Part shown: positions 48,979 to 60,965 of the stretch, piece after piece
Layout of the letters: each line of letters begins with the position of its first letter
Numbering within the stretch: position 1 is the first letter of the stretch
Assembly (NCBI GenBank): GCA_027943335.1
Contig: BSBK01002050.1
Coordinates: 1-64,000, forward strand
Source: Chamaecyparis obtusa
Taxonomy: Eukaryota > Streptophyta > Pinopsida > Cupressales > Cupressaceae
DNA length: 64,000 nt
Direction: 5' to 3'
Notes under the pieces: generated by a model
Database searches by the model: none
Told to the model about the DNA's origin: nothing
What the model saw: only the letters and a program-made list of their open reading frames with translations
Made by a program: the position numbers and the translations under genes

Positions 48979-49546
48979 CATATGGACACTCCAATTAGGC
49001 TTATATGCACATCTGAGGAGGCCCAGAAGGCCTTTCTGAGTTCCTTTACTGATGAAACCTTAAAATCTATTTGTAAGGAGGGTGGGCCTTTCGTTATAGA
49101 GGTTGTGAAAATGGTGTTGGGCCGAGAGTTTCAGAACAATGAAGATAGGCACTGGGTCAACACGGACATTACGTCCCATTTTTTGGCATCTCTTCTCGAC
49201 CTCGGAGGAAAGAAGGTGGAGATGTTAATGCTGATGAGGAGGATTTTAAAGAAGAATACCTGGGGGACAATGTTAATGCTGTCGTGTTCGCAAAAATAGG
49301 GGTGGGGATCCCTTGGGCAAGTGAAATACCCAAGCTTCTCCTCCCAGGCTAGAATGTGGCCATGCAACCTTTTCTTTTGGGCCTCAATGTTGGGCAGTAT
49401 AAGTGCCATAGGAAATGGGCCTTGATTGCTAGGGATTTCCTCTGAAAGTGGTTTGCCCTTGACGAAGAGGAGGCTAAGGCAGGGCAATTTGGGTGGTTCG
49501 ATGAATTCGCATAGATAATCATCTCTCGTGAATTCTACTTAGATGG
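48979..49546 (+). pseudogene. decayed ORF of unknown function
   Basis: Opens with MDTPIRLICTSEEAQKAFL, then SSFTDETLKSICKEGGPF and VVKMVLGREFQNN. A frame change near 49215 leads to EEDFKEEYLGDNVNAVVFAK, IGVGIPWASEIPKLLLPG, LLGLNVGQYKCHRKWALIAR, KWFALDEEEAKAGQFGWFDE and REFYLDGAKG, with stops after LPG, RDFL and DEFA. The composition is much more protein-like than the flanks, so it was probably coding once. I do not recognise a family. Confidence 0.45.
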
Positions 49547-49569
49547 AGCCAAAGGCCAAAATCAGTAGT

Positions 49570-49739
49570 GGACTACTACTGATTTTTTTTTATAAAAATT
49601 TTATGGTTTTTTTTTGTTTATAGTATGTTTATTTTTGTACTATTTATTATTGTACTAGAAGTAGACACTGGACTACTAGTCTACTAGTGGTTTTTTTTTT
49701 ATAAAAACATACCTCATTTTTTGGTTTTTTTTGTTTATA
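49570..49739. repeat. T-rich imperfect duplication
   Basis: The phrase GGACTACT..TGATTTTTTTTATAAAAA...TTGGTTTTTTTTGTTTATAGTA occurs twice in tandem with a period of about 120 bp. Confidence 0.6.
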
Positions 49740-49744
49740 GTAGG
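49740..49744. repeat. left target-site duplication of solo LTR (GTAGG)
   Basis: GTAGG, repeated at 50234-50238. Confidence 0.8.
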
Positions 49745-50233
49745 TGTTAGAGTTTTAGGTGACTCTACAACACCCCCAGGATCGAATGCAAGACCAAGAT
49801 AACTTCCACAAGAGATTGGCAAGACAATTGCATTAAGATGCAAGAATGATATTATTGATCATGGACATGATTAAAATGTACATAATAGGCCTCCTTATAT
49901 AGGAAAGGAGATAAGAGACAATGATAAGGAGTTGATAAACTATTACCTATGCTAGGTGTAATCACATGTCCACCAAATGTGGATCATCCTCCATTATGCA
50001 ATAAAGTATGTGCAATGGATTAGGATGATAATGTGATAAGAGCATGAAAGGTGGATCTCACACACAAAGAGGTATGTGATGACAACTATCACACCTAAAG
50101 TGGAAATTCTCCTACACCATGTGCTTGAATGAGGTGCACACTCCTAGGTGTCTCAATCACTAACTACTATGCAATGCATTATCCTAAGTAAGATTAAGTT
50201 AAGTGTAATTAGGGATATTTAATTACACCAACA
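49745..50233 (-). mobile_element. solo LTR, 489 bp
   Basis: Plus strand starts TGTTAGAGTTTTAGG and ends ATTACACCAACA, bounded by a perfect 5-bp duplication. No internal retroelement sequence is present, so it is most simply a solo LTR left by LTR-LTR recombination. The minus strand is preferred: it starts TGTTGGTGTAATTAAAT, carries a good TATA box CTATATAAGG near 49895, and ends CTCTAACA. Confidence 0.8.
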
Positions 50234-50238
50234 GTAGG

Positions 50239-50587
50239 TTCCTCTTTGTTCTGGAAGTGGAACTGGACAATGTTTATGTAATTATAATTTTATGAAAAGA
50301 AAACAATGAAAATTTTGCAAGCTTTTGCTCATTTCAATTTGTACAAAAAATGGTTCTTAGACTTCTCTGTCACTGTGATTGCAATATTTTAATTAGTTGC
50401 TTTATGATTTATCTGCGTATTAGATATGTATGATGTATCACAGTTGTACAATGTAGACAGTTATAGTTAATAAAAGAAATGTCTTATCAATTATCACTGA
50501 GTACTGACATTAAGTTTGGGTAATGTTACCTGTCAAAATTCACACACTCGTACATTTAATATAAAAGATTTATAGAATTTTGAAGGA
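50239..50587. other. intergenic sequence, no feature seen
   Basis: AT-rich; no coding signal. Confidence 0.5.
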
Positions 50588-50905
50588 CAAATGAATTAAT
50601 AAGGTTAGAGAAAGAATTTATGGTATTCTAATTATAATGTATGAGAATTATATGTTAATATGTGATTATAATTATCAATGTTAAAGTTATAATCAATAAA
50701 AAATATCATTTTAACTTTAAGAATACTATATAATCAATTTGACAGACAAATGAATTAATAAGGTTAAAGAGAAAGAATTTATTGTTTTCTAATTATAAGG
50801 TATGATAATTATATGTGATTATAATTATCAATGTTAAAGTTATAATCAATAAAAAATATCATTTTAACATTAAGTATACTATTTAATCAATAAAAATATT
50901 ACTTT
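50588..50905. repeat. tandem duplication, 159-bp unit
   Basis: CAAATGAATTAATAAGGTTA starts at 50588 and at 50747. Both copies continue through GATTATAATTATCAATGTTAAAGTTATAATCAATAAAAAATATC. The second copy has a short deletion. Confidence 0.85.
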
Positions 50906-51167
50906 AACTCATGTTTGTGAGACCTGGCGAGTCAATGACCATAGAAATCTCGTTATCTCTAAACACTAACCTTAATTCCAGCCTCTGAAATTTATTAGAA
51001 TTTAATATTATTAAAAAAATAGTGCATTTTGAATTTGATTGGCTAAAATTGTTACTATTCAATTAAATAACTTTAAATGTTATTAACTTATTATCCATTA
51101 TTAATTAATATTTATAAAGGAAAAAATAACATTATAACATTTAACAATGTTTGTTGCAAATAACTAT

Positions 51168-52250
51168 CATTGGATGAGCACAGATCGATGATGTACGATG
51201 GACTTCGGGATGAAAGGGAAAAGCAACCCCATCTTTTCAAACCCATTCCAAAATCATGACATGTGTCACTAAACACGTAAGACGTTCCACTCACAGCCTC
51301 GCATGGTCCTACCAACAATGTCATTTGATGATGACGTAACACATCTGACTCGTAGCCGTGAGGTGAGTCAGTCGTCAGGTGAGTGGTGACTAAGTGAGTT
51401 AATGGGACCCACGGGGGCCCAGGGCCACCAGTACCATAGGCACACAATGCCATTATGACCGTTGGATTATTGTAGATCAACGACCGAAGTTGTATTTTGG
51501 GATGAAAGGGAAAAGAAACCCCATCTTTTCAAACCAGTTCCAGAATCATAACACATGTCACTAAACACGTAAGACGTTCCACTCACAATCTCGCATGGTC
51601 CTACCAATAATTCCATTTGATGATGACGTGACACGTCTGACTCATAGTCGTGAGGTGAGTCAGTCGTCAGATGAGTGGTGACTAGGTGAGTTAATGGGAC
51701 CCATGAGGCCCGGGGCCACCACAGGCACACAATGCCATTATGACCGTTGGATTATTGTAGATCAACGACCGAAGTTGTATTTCGGGATGAAAGGGAAAAG
51801 TAACCCCATCTTTTCAAACCCATTCCAAGATCATGACACATGTCACTAAACACATAAGATGTTCCATGAGTCTCGCATGGTCCTACCAACAATGCCATTT
51901 GATGATGACGTGACACGTCTGACTCGTAGTCATGAGGTGAGTTAGCCGTCAGAAGAGTGGTGACTAGGTGAGTTAATGGGACCCACGAGGCCCGGGGGCA
52001 CCACAGCGACACAACGCCATTATGACAGTTGGATTATCGTAGATCAACGACTAAAGTTATATTTCAGGATGAAAGGGAAAAGCAACCCCATCTTTTCAAA
52101 CCCATTCCAGAATCATGACACGTGTCACTAAACATGTAACACATTCCACTCGCAGTCTTGCATGGTCCTACCAACAATGCCATTTGATGATGAAGTGACA
52201 CATCTGACTCGTAGTCATGAGGTGATTCATCTGTCAGATGAGTGGTGACG
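51168..52250. repeat. four-unit tandem array, 282-292 bp per unit, with bZIP-type motifs
   Basis: The anchor TGAAAGGG falls at 51211, 51503, 51788 and 52070. Each full unit runs through ACCCCATCTTTTCAAACC, a CATGTGTCACTAAACA-type block (CACGTGTCAC in the last unit), GCATGGTCCTACCAA, GATGATGACGTGACAC and GTGAGTCAG, ending GCCATTATGACCGTTGG. The last unit is cut at about 52250. TGACG and TGAGTCA are known bZIP-factor cores, and CACGTG is a G-box core. Open frames on the minus strand in the units are repeat shadows. The array ends about 450 bp upstream of the G-patch pseudogene. Confidence 0.9.
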
Positions 52251-52703
52251 ACTCTAGATTGTACAATTTTGGTGCTTTAAGTTTCACTTTCTAGTAGTCT
52301 GTGGATTTAGAAAGGGTTTAGAAAGGGTTTATGGATTCTAAATTTCTATGTTGAGGAAAGCAAGTGCAACAAAGTCTCTCAGCTGAAGCTCTGTTCCCAG
52401 TCAAAGTCTGCAAAAATTGAAACTAAGGGTAACGGGTAACTACTAAAATCCTGAACACCTAGGTCCCGCATTTTAAATTTTTCAAATCTCTTGATTTACA
52501 ACTTTACTATTTATATTATAGAAAAAAATTATCCCGTTAATTGTTAGGGTTTAATTTTGAATCTTGAATCACCCCTGTAAATTGTAGGCTTGTAGTTGTG
52601 TATAAATATTTGAATTTTTCTACGAGTAAATAGTGATATCGGTTTAGGTTACCACTTACCAGCTTACCACGATGGGAAAAATAATTATCAAGAATAAGAC
52701 TAC
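52251..52703. other. upstream region of the G-patch pseudogene
   Basis: Contains a short repeat GATTTAGAAAGGG/TTTAGAAAGGG near 52306 and AT-rich stretches (TATTTATATTATAG near 52508, GTGTATAAATATT near 52598) that could be TATA boxes. No start site can be fixed. Confidence 0.45.
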
Positions 52704-55700
52704 ATGAGTAAAAAGACAAGTCAGATAATAGAATTTCACATTCTGCTTAAAACACCAGGTTTCACGGATTTATTCCATGATATTTATGATCATGTTATTC
52801 ATGGAAATAAGGGAATAATGGAAATTAGATTTGCAATTGAAAACAAGTGGAATGATCCAAATAAGGGTTCAAAATTTTCTTCATTTAACTCAAAGGTAAA
52901 TGCAACGGCAAATAAAATTGCATCATGGAATGTTGGGTCAGCAAGCATGGTGTTACCTCAAGTATTCCCTTGCCCAGAAATTGTCATGGTCTGCGCCGAA
53001 AATTATGATGAAAATAAAAAACCAATTGTGAATAAAAATACTTAGGAGGAAATTTTGACCATAACTGAGAGTGAATTTGCTAGTTTATTGAACCTAGGGT
53101 TTGAACAGCAAAACTCAAACGTGCAAATTGACCTGAGAAAGTTGGCAAAGGATTATGAAAAAATAGATGCAACACAGAGAGATTCTTATATCAGAGGAAT
53201 AACAAACGGTTCAAGCCTGAGTCCAGATCATAGGCCTCCTTATGATTATGAAATTTTTGTGCCATGGGTTCAGGACAATATTTCTTTGCTAGCATTTTGT
53301 TTGGGATTGGATAGTAACAAAGAAGTGGGTGCCAGCATTCTTGAAATGCTTTTTCATATTCATTTTGAAAAAGAACCAATAAAATATTATTTTATTAAGC
53401 ACATTGTTCATTGCATGCAAGAACAATTACTAATGATTAAAACAAATTCACAGAAGACATTTAGATTCACAACCTACTTGTGTTATCTTCTCTTAGCAAA
53501 GCATCATGCAATATTTTAGACAAACAAGCTTTGCAGTCATGGCCAAAATTCAATATATGAGTTGACACCTCATATAAGGATGATTGATAACAGAAGGAAC
53601 TACAACAATTTTGTAGACTTCTTTTTGGCACCAATGTACAATAAATTATAGGCACTCCAATGCCTAGATTACCTACTACTTGTAGGGATTTAATTCAACT
53701 TGGAAGTAAAATACAATTGGCTGAATGGTACTTCATGGAAGAGTACACAGTGTTAAGGTTTTACGGTTCAATAGTAGAACCCTACAAACTTCCAATACAT
53801 GTCACAAAGAGGTTATTTGCATTGGAATATGTATGGCAGATGGAGAGCACAGATGTACTCTTTAATGGTCAGCAAAAGAAAATGATATTTCCTTCCTTGC
53901 CTTTCTCATTTGGAGGGTTCACATTTGAGAGAAGAGGATTCAAAGTGGTAGAAGCCCTTTTTACAATTTTTCGCTTTGATGTTGATAGTCACTGGCAGTA
54001 TGATCCACTCAACATAATTGGAACAAAGCTTAGAGAGAATGGGAACTCTACAAGCAAATGTCAACATGAAAGTATACCATTGATTGAAAAATTTAAAAAC
54101 ATGGATTCCTAGGAGGAGGTCAAAAAAGAGATGGAGAAATATGCTGCTGAAAATAATATGTCAATACAGGAATTGTCATCACAAATTATGGCATTGCACA
54201 AACAGAAAGGAAAAGTGCAAGCCATGACATTGTCCAATTTCTACCAGAAAGCTACTCAACCATCTACAAAATCTATTCCAAATGACCTAATGGATGAATG
54301 TATGGATGATAATTGGACTCAAACCAAAATTAAAGATTTTTGGGAAATGAGGAAGAATCTCGGTGAACCAAAGACCTCTAAAGATCTTTATGAGGTGGAA
54401 GAGGATAAAATGTTTAACGACTTGTGGAATAAGGAGCATCTAGCTAAAGCAAATGTCACCGATGATGATGACTATGACCAAGACTCTATGGATCCCACAT
54501 CCAGTGTGAATCCCACAATTAGTAGAGGACTTGATAAGTCCACAAAAGATAAATATACCAAAGGGGAAAATATTATACAAAAAATGGGCTACCAAGGTAG
54601 TGGTGGTTTGGGTCCCAGTGGACAAGGGGTGTGGTCTGCACCTGACCCACTACCTCCACCAAAACATGGTGTGAAACTAGGCCTTGGGCTTGGATTTCAA
54701 TCATCACATTCATCAACTCAGTCAATTCCATTAGTTCCAGCTTCAAATACAATTCCACCTATTGCAAGCACTCAGATTCAATCTCAATCAATTGCCACTC
54801 CCACAGCTGTGGATATCATGGGTACAACTACAAATAGTGGTCCGAAAAGGACATTGTAGATAGACACAAACATTTTTTCCCAAAGATCAAGGCAAGGTAA
54901 AGAAGAAAAAGGTTATGACAACTACAAGTATTAGTACAACAATGCCAATGGTGACTGTGAGTCAAACAATTGCCCAACCTTCAGGACAAAACCCTCAGAA
55001 CAGCACAAAAACTCCACTTGTAATGGGTCAGGGTGTTGCTAATCCTCATGGTGGAATTAATAGAACCACAAGAAACACAGGTGGAAGCTTGAACATCAGT
55101 GCAAGTACTATTTCACCATTCAAACATTCAGTTGTGTCACAAAACCCTGATTTTTGTTACAATGATTTTGTAACTAACTATGAACAATCAAAAAATGGGA
55201 ATAGAGAAAATAGTAAGAAAATGAAGATGGAAGCAGTTGTTGTAGCTCGTGATGCAGAACCTACATCCAATAGGTTATTTCTCACATATGACCCAAATAA
55301 ATATATGATGGAATTCATGGTTGTTATGCCCCTAGCTAGAGATAACAATCCACCAGAGAGTCAGTCAGATCCATCTCAATTTCAAGTTAGCACCCTCCAA
55401 ATGGATTTATCCAAAATTAAAAATGTGGACAAGATAAATGTGTCAAAAATGACCAACCAAGTGGTCTACAATTCACTGATGAAGTTGGAGAGAGAGAAAG
55501 GAAAGCTTTAGGGAACAATAGATAAGTTAAAGGCAGACCTGACAAATGTAAAGGCAACTGAGAAAGCAGCCGAAAACAGGTGCAAGGAATTAGAGAGAAG
55601 GATAAAAAATTCATCCTCTAAAGAAGCAATTGGACAACAACAACATATGGATGTAGAACTAAAAACTCTGAGGGAAAAATTGGAATAGAGCGAAAAGAAA

Positions 55701-56620
55701 CATGATGATGAAAAAGCCTCTTCATTAAGTTTCTACAAAAAATGGAGAATGTGGGACATGCAACCAATAACTTAAAGAAAGAATTGGAGAATGAGAGGGT
55801 AAAAACAAAATAGTGGGAAGAGAAAGCAAAGCAAATAAGACAACATGGTGAACACCAATTCTCAGAAATGAAAGAAGACCTAAAGAAGGCAAATCATACA
55901 ATTAAAAATTATGAAAACATCTTGAATGACAATGTAAATAATACAATCAAACAAATAAAAAAATTCTTCTGGGGGCAAATAAAGATGTCTAGTGATAGGT
56001 TGTGTGATTGGTTTGAACTGAATGAAACTGGTACAGATGTTTATGGGAAGCTGAAAGAGCACATTGCGAAGAACAAAAGTTTTTGTCAGAGACAGAAAAC
56101 TGCAAAGCAAATTATACAAGAAATCAACAGAACCAGTGACAGGCATTTGGCAATCAAGGGAATTTAGGATTGCATTGGTGCAACAATAAAGGTGACCTCT
56201 ATCTTTCAAATATGTCAGAAACTAACAGAAGTAGATGAAACTCTTGCCTTATTCGGGCCAAAGCTCACCAAGATGAATAGTAAAACAACCAAATTGATAT
56301 CTCTTGGTTTGCTGAGTCCTGGACCTAATTACTCATCAACGAATTTCATTGGAAGAGAAGCTTACAAAAAAAAGTTGGAGGACACAATGACGTCTGATTT
56401 AGTCAACCTTCCTCAGGACAGAACTCATGAAGGCATTGCAAAGTGCATCAAAACATTCACAATTTTGAATGTAGTAATGGAAGTAACATTGCTTTCAACT
56501 CACTCTTCCAAGTATGGATGGCTGACGAAGTTGCAGGTCATTTACTATAACATCAAAAAAATTTCCCTTCCAACCGATGAAGAATGGAGCATACTAAAGA
56601 AACTGACAAAATCATCTTGA
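52704..56620 (+). pseudogene. large decayed gene with G-patch domain and coiled coil, probably transposon-associated
   Basis: About 1300 codons from ATG 52704; a TAA codon lies three codons upstream. The N-terminal half is globular without a known motif (FSSFNSKVNATANKIASWN, DHRPPYDYEIFVPWVQDN, FSFGGFTFERRGFKVVEALF). An acidic DDDDYDQD stretch follows. Then comes a G-patch domain at about 54560-54700, with IIQKMGYQGSGGLGPSGQG and the distal LGLGLGF. Next are a Ser/Thr/Gln/Pro-rich linker, a long Lys/Glu coiled coil (about 55480-55930), and a C-terminal domain (WFELNETGTDVYGKLKEHI, SSKYGWLTKLQVIYYNIKK). Stops occur near 53043, 53517, 54110, 54857, 55509, 55686, 55811 and 56165, with frame changes near 53640, 54880 and 55740. 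G-patch proteins usually contact RNA or activate DEAH helicases. Here that is inference. It converges on the hAT transposase. Confidence 0.75.
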
Positions 56621-57507
56621 TCTCATCAATCATAGTATGTGGAAGTACTTTCAGTTTCAATCATCTCTATATCTTTAGTATATATCTTTGATATTATCCT
56701 AAATACTAGAGTCTAGAATTGAGTTTAAAGTAACAAGTTTGAACTTTGTTTTTTGAACAGGATCAATGTTGCAGTCTTGCAGTTGCAGATGCTATTGCCA
56801 ATGCTAATTTACTAAACCGGCCTGTCAAATGCAGAAATGTACAACTAAAGTTGTAGAGATGTTGTAGACTTTTAGTTGTCTTACTAATTTACATTTTTAG
56901 ACTTCTCACTTCACATTAGGCAAATCGACTTGAAGCTATTGTTGCTCCCTTGTTTCTATAAAAGGGAATTCAAGGTCATTGGCTTAGAGTTAGGGTAATG
57001 AAATTGAAATTGGGCAATGTGCCAAATTGCCAATGGGTATTGAGTCATTGACTTTTTTAAATAGAATCATAGAGCTATATTGAGGCATTATATCATATTT
57101 GTAATTAAATTAATGAGAATTAGTATTTCTAACTCTAAGGATTGTAACATATGAATTGCTATGTTGTCAAAAAGAATAATGAAAAACCTACAAGAATTAT
57201 ACCATATGAGCTGAATAATGCAAATGAAAACCATTATTAATTATGGAATTGAATCTTGATGACATTATCAACCACATTCATGTTTTTGACATTGGAATAT
57301 GCTATTATGCATGATTGATGATGAGATACAGAAACTGACAGTAGACTTCAGGAAAAAGCTTAATAAATACCTAGGACCTGCTACTTCTACAACGGTTCAA
57401 CTTCAAGCTCCCACATCATATCATCATTGAGATTGTCAGATTCAGCACCATCAACTTCATAGCTTCCTTGGTTCTTCGATATGTTTTCTTCACTCTGCAT
57501 ACACCGC
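56621..57507. other. spacer between the two convergent pseudogenes
   Basis: No gene recognised; it would hold both 3' untranslated regions. A minus-strand A/T-rich stretch and AATAAA-like words are present but no signal can be singled out. Confidence 0.5.
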
Positions 57508-60147
57508 TTAACTGATGTTCACACTAGCAGTACTAGTATTAGTACATGAGTCAATGACATCATTATCTCTAGCATTCCCACTCCCAGTCCCACTTTGGTT
57601 TGAAATGTTTCCCATCCCTCTTCTCTGGCATTTCTTCCTCCACAATTTCAGTGCCCTTTCGTAAGGAAAAGTATTGACTTCATACCTAGATGTATAGAGC
57701 CTCAAGCAATTTTCCAGATTCTTGTCTAGTTTGTTTCTTAGCTTTGAATTTAAGAATCCCAAAGCATTGTCTCTCATCCTCCACCGACCCCAATATCATG
57801 GTTAGACATAAATCAGCAAGCTTGAAATATTCTAATATTGAATCAATCAACAATTCGCTCTCAGCTAGATTTTTCCAAAGCCTTGATACTAATCCATCTT
57901 CGCGAGGGTTCTGCATAATATTATATTGTTCCCTTATTGTCAGTGAAAAATGACTTGATTGCTCTCTCAAATGATTTGCATCTAAAATTCCATTTAGAGT
58001 TACTCCATTTAACTCTTTGGTTTTGCATAAATGATCTATCAGAGTTAATAGCTTAGTTTTAAAATCTTTCAGACTGTTCATATTCCAATATCAAGGAAAC
58101 ACAATAGCCATGGATTCAAGTAGTTTGACTGGAGGGAATCTTTCTCTAATCTAGGTGGAAAGATCAAAGGCAATCTACTCCACAGAAGTTGTTACAGACT
58201 CAATGATCTTGGTAAAGTCTTCCCTTTTAATACTTGATACTTGCCTCTTGGGGTTCTTTCCTGGTTCCTCGGACTCGATCCTGGAAAAGTAGTGCATTGG
58301 TATCTCAACTCCATGAACTTATGCACATAACTCCCCTTTGAACCGATTTTTAAAAAGTTATCAGGATTGTCCAAACCTGTGATTTTCAGCCAGCTGGCAA
58401 ATTTTACATCATCGACACATAATTCATAGAGATTATCGAGTGTCAAGCATGTCAATTTACGTAGCGCAGCATATTCTACAATATACATAGCTCTTTGTTG
58501 GGCCTTTTTCATTATATTTCTCATTTCCTCAAGCATGGGGAGAAGACCTTCTAATGTTAACAGTGTCTCTACATTACTTAACATTTCCAGCAGCGCAGGA
58601 AATTTTGGTTGCCTAGCTTCATCACGACTTGAGTTTATTAGACCAAGCAATGATTGATATTCTAAAAAAAATTGATGTGCTAGTCCATCCAAAGAGAACC
58701 ATCTGGTATCATTATCCTTGAGAAGCTTGTTCCCGTCAGTTAGTCCTTCGACAAAGTGTTGAAATTCCCTCAATCATTTCGGACTTCGACAAAAGTATTG
58801 GTAGAGCTCTTTGATTAAAGCTTCAATTTTTTGTACTGGAGCATGCTTGCTGACAACTCCAAAAGTTAGATTCATTATGTGGCCCATGCAGTGAATGGGA
58901 GTAATGTAGGGTGCACAAGAAGATTGTATCCTTGTGCAAAGACCGCCCCTGTGGCCTTGCATTACTGAAGCTCCATTCGCTCCAACACACACCAGCTTTT
59001 TGGCAGTGGTCATGTCATCTATACCTCCATATTCAATTAGAGAACTCTTTACTAGTTCAAATAAATTTTCCACTGTCGCATTATCCCTCATTTTAGCAAC
59101 AATTAGTAGATGAGGTTGGCAAACAAAATTCTGTACAGTATAAAGATGCATGCATACCTAGGAAGTATTGTCTACTGTTGTAACCTTGTCTAAAGACAAT
59201 GCAATAAAATTTGACTCTTTAATTTTTGCCTTCAGATCCTCTTTTTCAACCTCGGCAAGACAACTTGCCCATTCCCATCCACTGTTTACTGACCAGTGAC
59301 TATTAGGATAGTTACGAACTTTCAGAAAGTGTAATAAAGCACTCAATGATGGGTAGTTTGTCATAGGACGCCCTCTGCTCAAAATATTAAACACAACACT
59401 TAACTAAACAACTTTTCCCATTAGTTCTACTTCCAATGCTTTCCCAAAACAAGCTTCAATAGAACCTTTAACTTCACCAGGCTTTGTCTTTATATTATGC
59501 TAAAATTCATATAATTCTACATTCCTAACATGCTGAGATTCCTCCTTTGTTTTCCATCTTATCACTGATTTTTGAACTCCATCTATGGTTTTCTTTTCAT
59601 AAACTTTACCCATATGCTTCTCTAAGGTGTCAATTTTTAGCTGCAACCTCTTTTCCTTCTTATTTATCTCACTGCAAATCTTACATCTGCATTCTACTGG
59701 AGGCTCCCCTTCAATTGGATTATCCACTAGTTCAATGAATGGATACTTTGACAACCATTCTATTTGAAAATTCCTCGATAGATCCCACATTCTATCATTC
59801 TTTGATTTGTATTTTCTTTTCTTCCCTGAACCATCATCTTCTCTGACATTCTCAGTCTCATCCAAGTTGATTATATCATTATGGCTACTCTGGGTATTTA
59901 ACTAAAAATCTTCTTCAAGTTCATCGTGATTTGAGATATTAGGTTCGCTAACTTTTTCAATATGTGGCGTAGGTTCAACCTCAGGTTGTGAATCTTGAAA
60001 ATCTTCTTGTGATGAAGTAGCTTCCTAATTTTGGTGAGAAACATTTCCAACACCATGACCAAAGTACGATGATAAGGTTTTGTGTTTTGTTGGCCTCTCT
60101 TGGCTTTCCCCATATGTCAGAACCTTACCCTTATTCTTGTTTGACAT
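57508..60147 (-). pseudogene. hAT-family transposase pseudogene (BED-type zinc finger, zf862-like)
   Basis: ATG at 60147-60145 (MSNKNKGKVLTYGESQ). An acidic N-terminus is followed by a BED-like finger at about 59700-59600 (CRCKIC, then KHMGK). The first acidic motif is FIALSLDKVTTVDN near 59180. The second motif reads VCVGANGASVMQGHRGG, where relatives normally have D for the N, then HCMGHIMNL (C-x2-H). An insertion domain follows (NDTRWFSLDGLAHQFF). The C-terminal hAT dimerisation and catalytic region contains SVEDER, then NCLRLYTSRYEV and RALKLWRKKCQRRG. In the frame from 60147 to 58192, stops follow SHQN, LEEDF, LYEF, DNTS and RSPK. A frameshift near 58220 leads to a second frame with three more stops, and another shift near 57755 restores the first frame. 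Length, about 880 codons, suits this hAT subgroup. It is inactive. Confidence 0.88.
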
Positions 60148-60419
60148 CTCGATTCTTCAACGAAATAAAGGCTACCAGCCTACCAGTGAAAAAAAAAGTT
60201 CACTTGTTGAAGAAGTGACAAATGACAATAGAAATATAATATACAATGTTTACATAGTTGTAGAATAATAATCACTTACCTTTGCCTCAAATTCAATCGC
60301 AGTCGCGACTTGCCAAAGTAGTCAAGATTCAGTAGTCTGAACTTCGCTATCGATCAAATTGAACCGATCCAAATTGTGTACAATAACATTGATGTATGAA
60401 TGTATTTATAATAATCTTT
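60148..60419. other. upstream region of the hAT transposase pseudogene
   Basis: No coding signal. A minus-strand TATA-like word (TTATAAATAC near 60405) could belong to the transposase promoter; distance about 255 bp from the ATG. Confidence 0.4.
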
Positions 60420-60613
60420 ATTGGCGAATTAGGTAGGAGGTATTAGGTCAGTGTCCAAATATTTGGCGAAGCCCGCGTAATTATAACACGTCTTGTGTTA
60501 TATCGTAGGTGATTATGGGTCATCCAATACCATGGTAATATTAATAAAGTTGGCGAAAATCAATTGGTTTGAGACACGCATTCGTAAAATGGTTGGCAAA
60601 GTTTTGTCCACCT

Positions 60614-60708
<95 letters not shown>

Positions 60709-60965
60709 CTATAACTATTGGCAAATATAGGCTGTCCATTTGGGGCCGCTTTGAAATTATAGGTGAATGTTAAAAAAATATTGTGCCCAAAAATTATATG
60801 CCATTGATGATGATCTCAGGCATTGGACCCAATTTTCATAAACCAATTGGCGATGATCCCGGGCATTGGACCTAATTTTCATAAATGCGGGGCGATATGA
60901 TCATTCCCATATGGCCAATATATTCACCAAATCGGGGGTCGACGACAAGTGACATTTGCCAAATG
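60420..60965. repeat. right-hand cluster of TTGGCGA-type words
   Basis: TTGGCGAATTAGG, TTGGCGAAGCC, TTGGCGAAAATC, TTGGCAAAGTT, TTGGCAAATATAGG, TTGGCGATGATCC, GGGGCGATATG and the inverse TTTGCCAAATGG occur within 550 bp. A 43-bp tandem duplication sits inside it at 60809-60894 (GATGATC.C.GGCATTGGACC.AATTTTCATAAA). The same word family occurs at 47925-48262. Confidence 0.6.
60617..60707. repeat. (AT)n microsatellite
   Basis: About 45 uninterrupted AT dinucleotides inside the TTGGCGA-word cluster. Confidence 0.97.

Noticed and set aside
51112..52012. Three similar minus-strand ORFs of 86-122 codons in a row (repeat protein family)
   Set aside because: They follow the DNA repeat unit, have no protein motif, and frame ends depend on unit length; the DNA array explains them.
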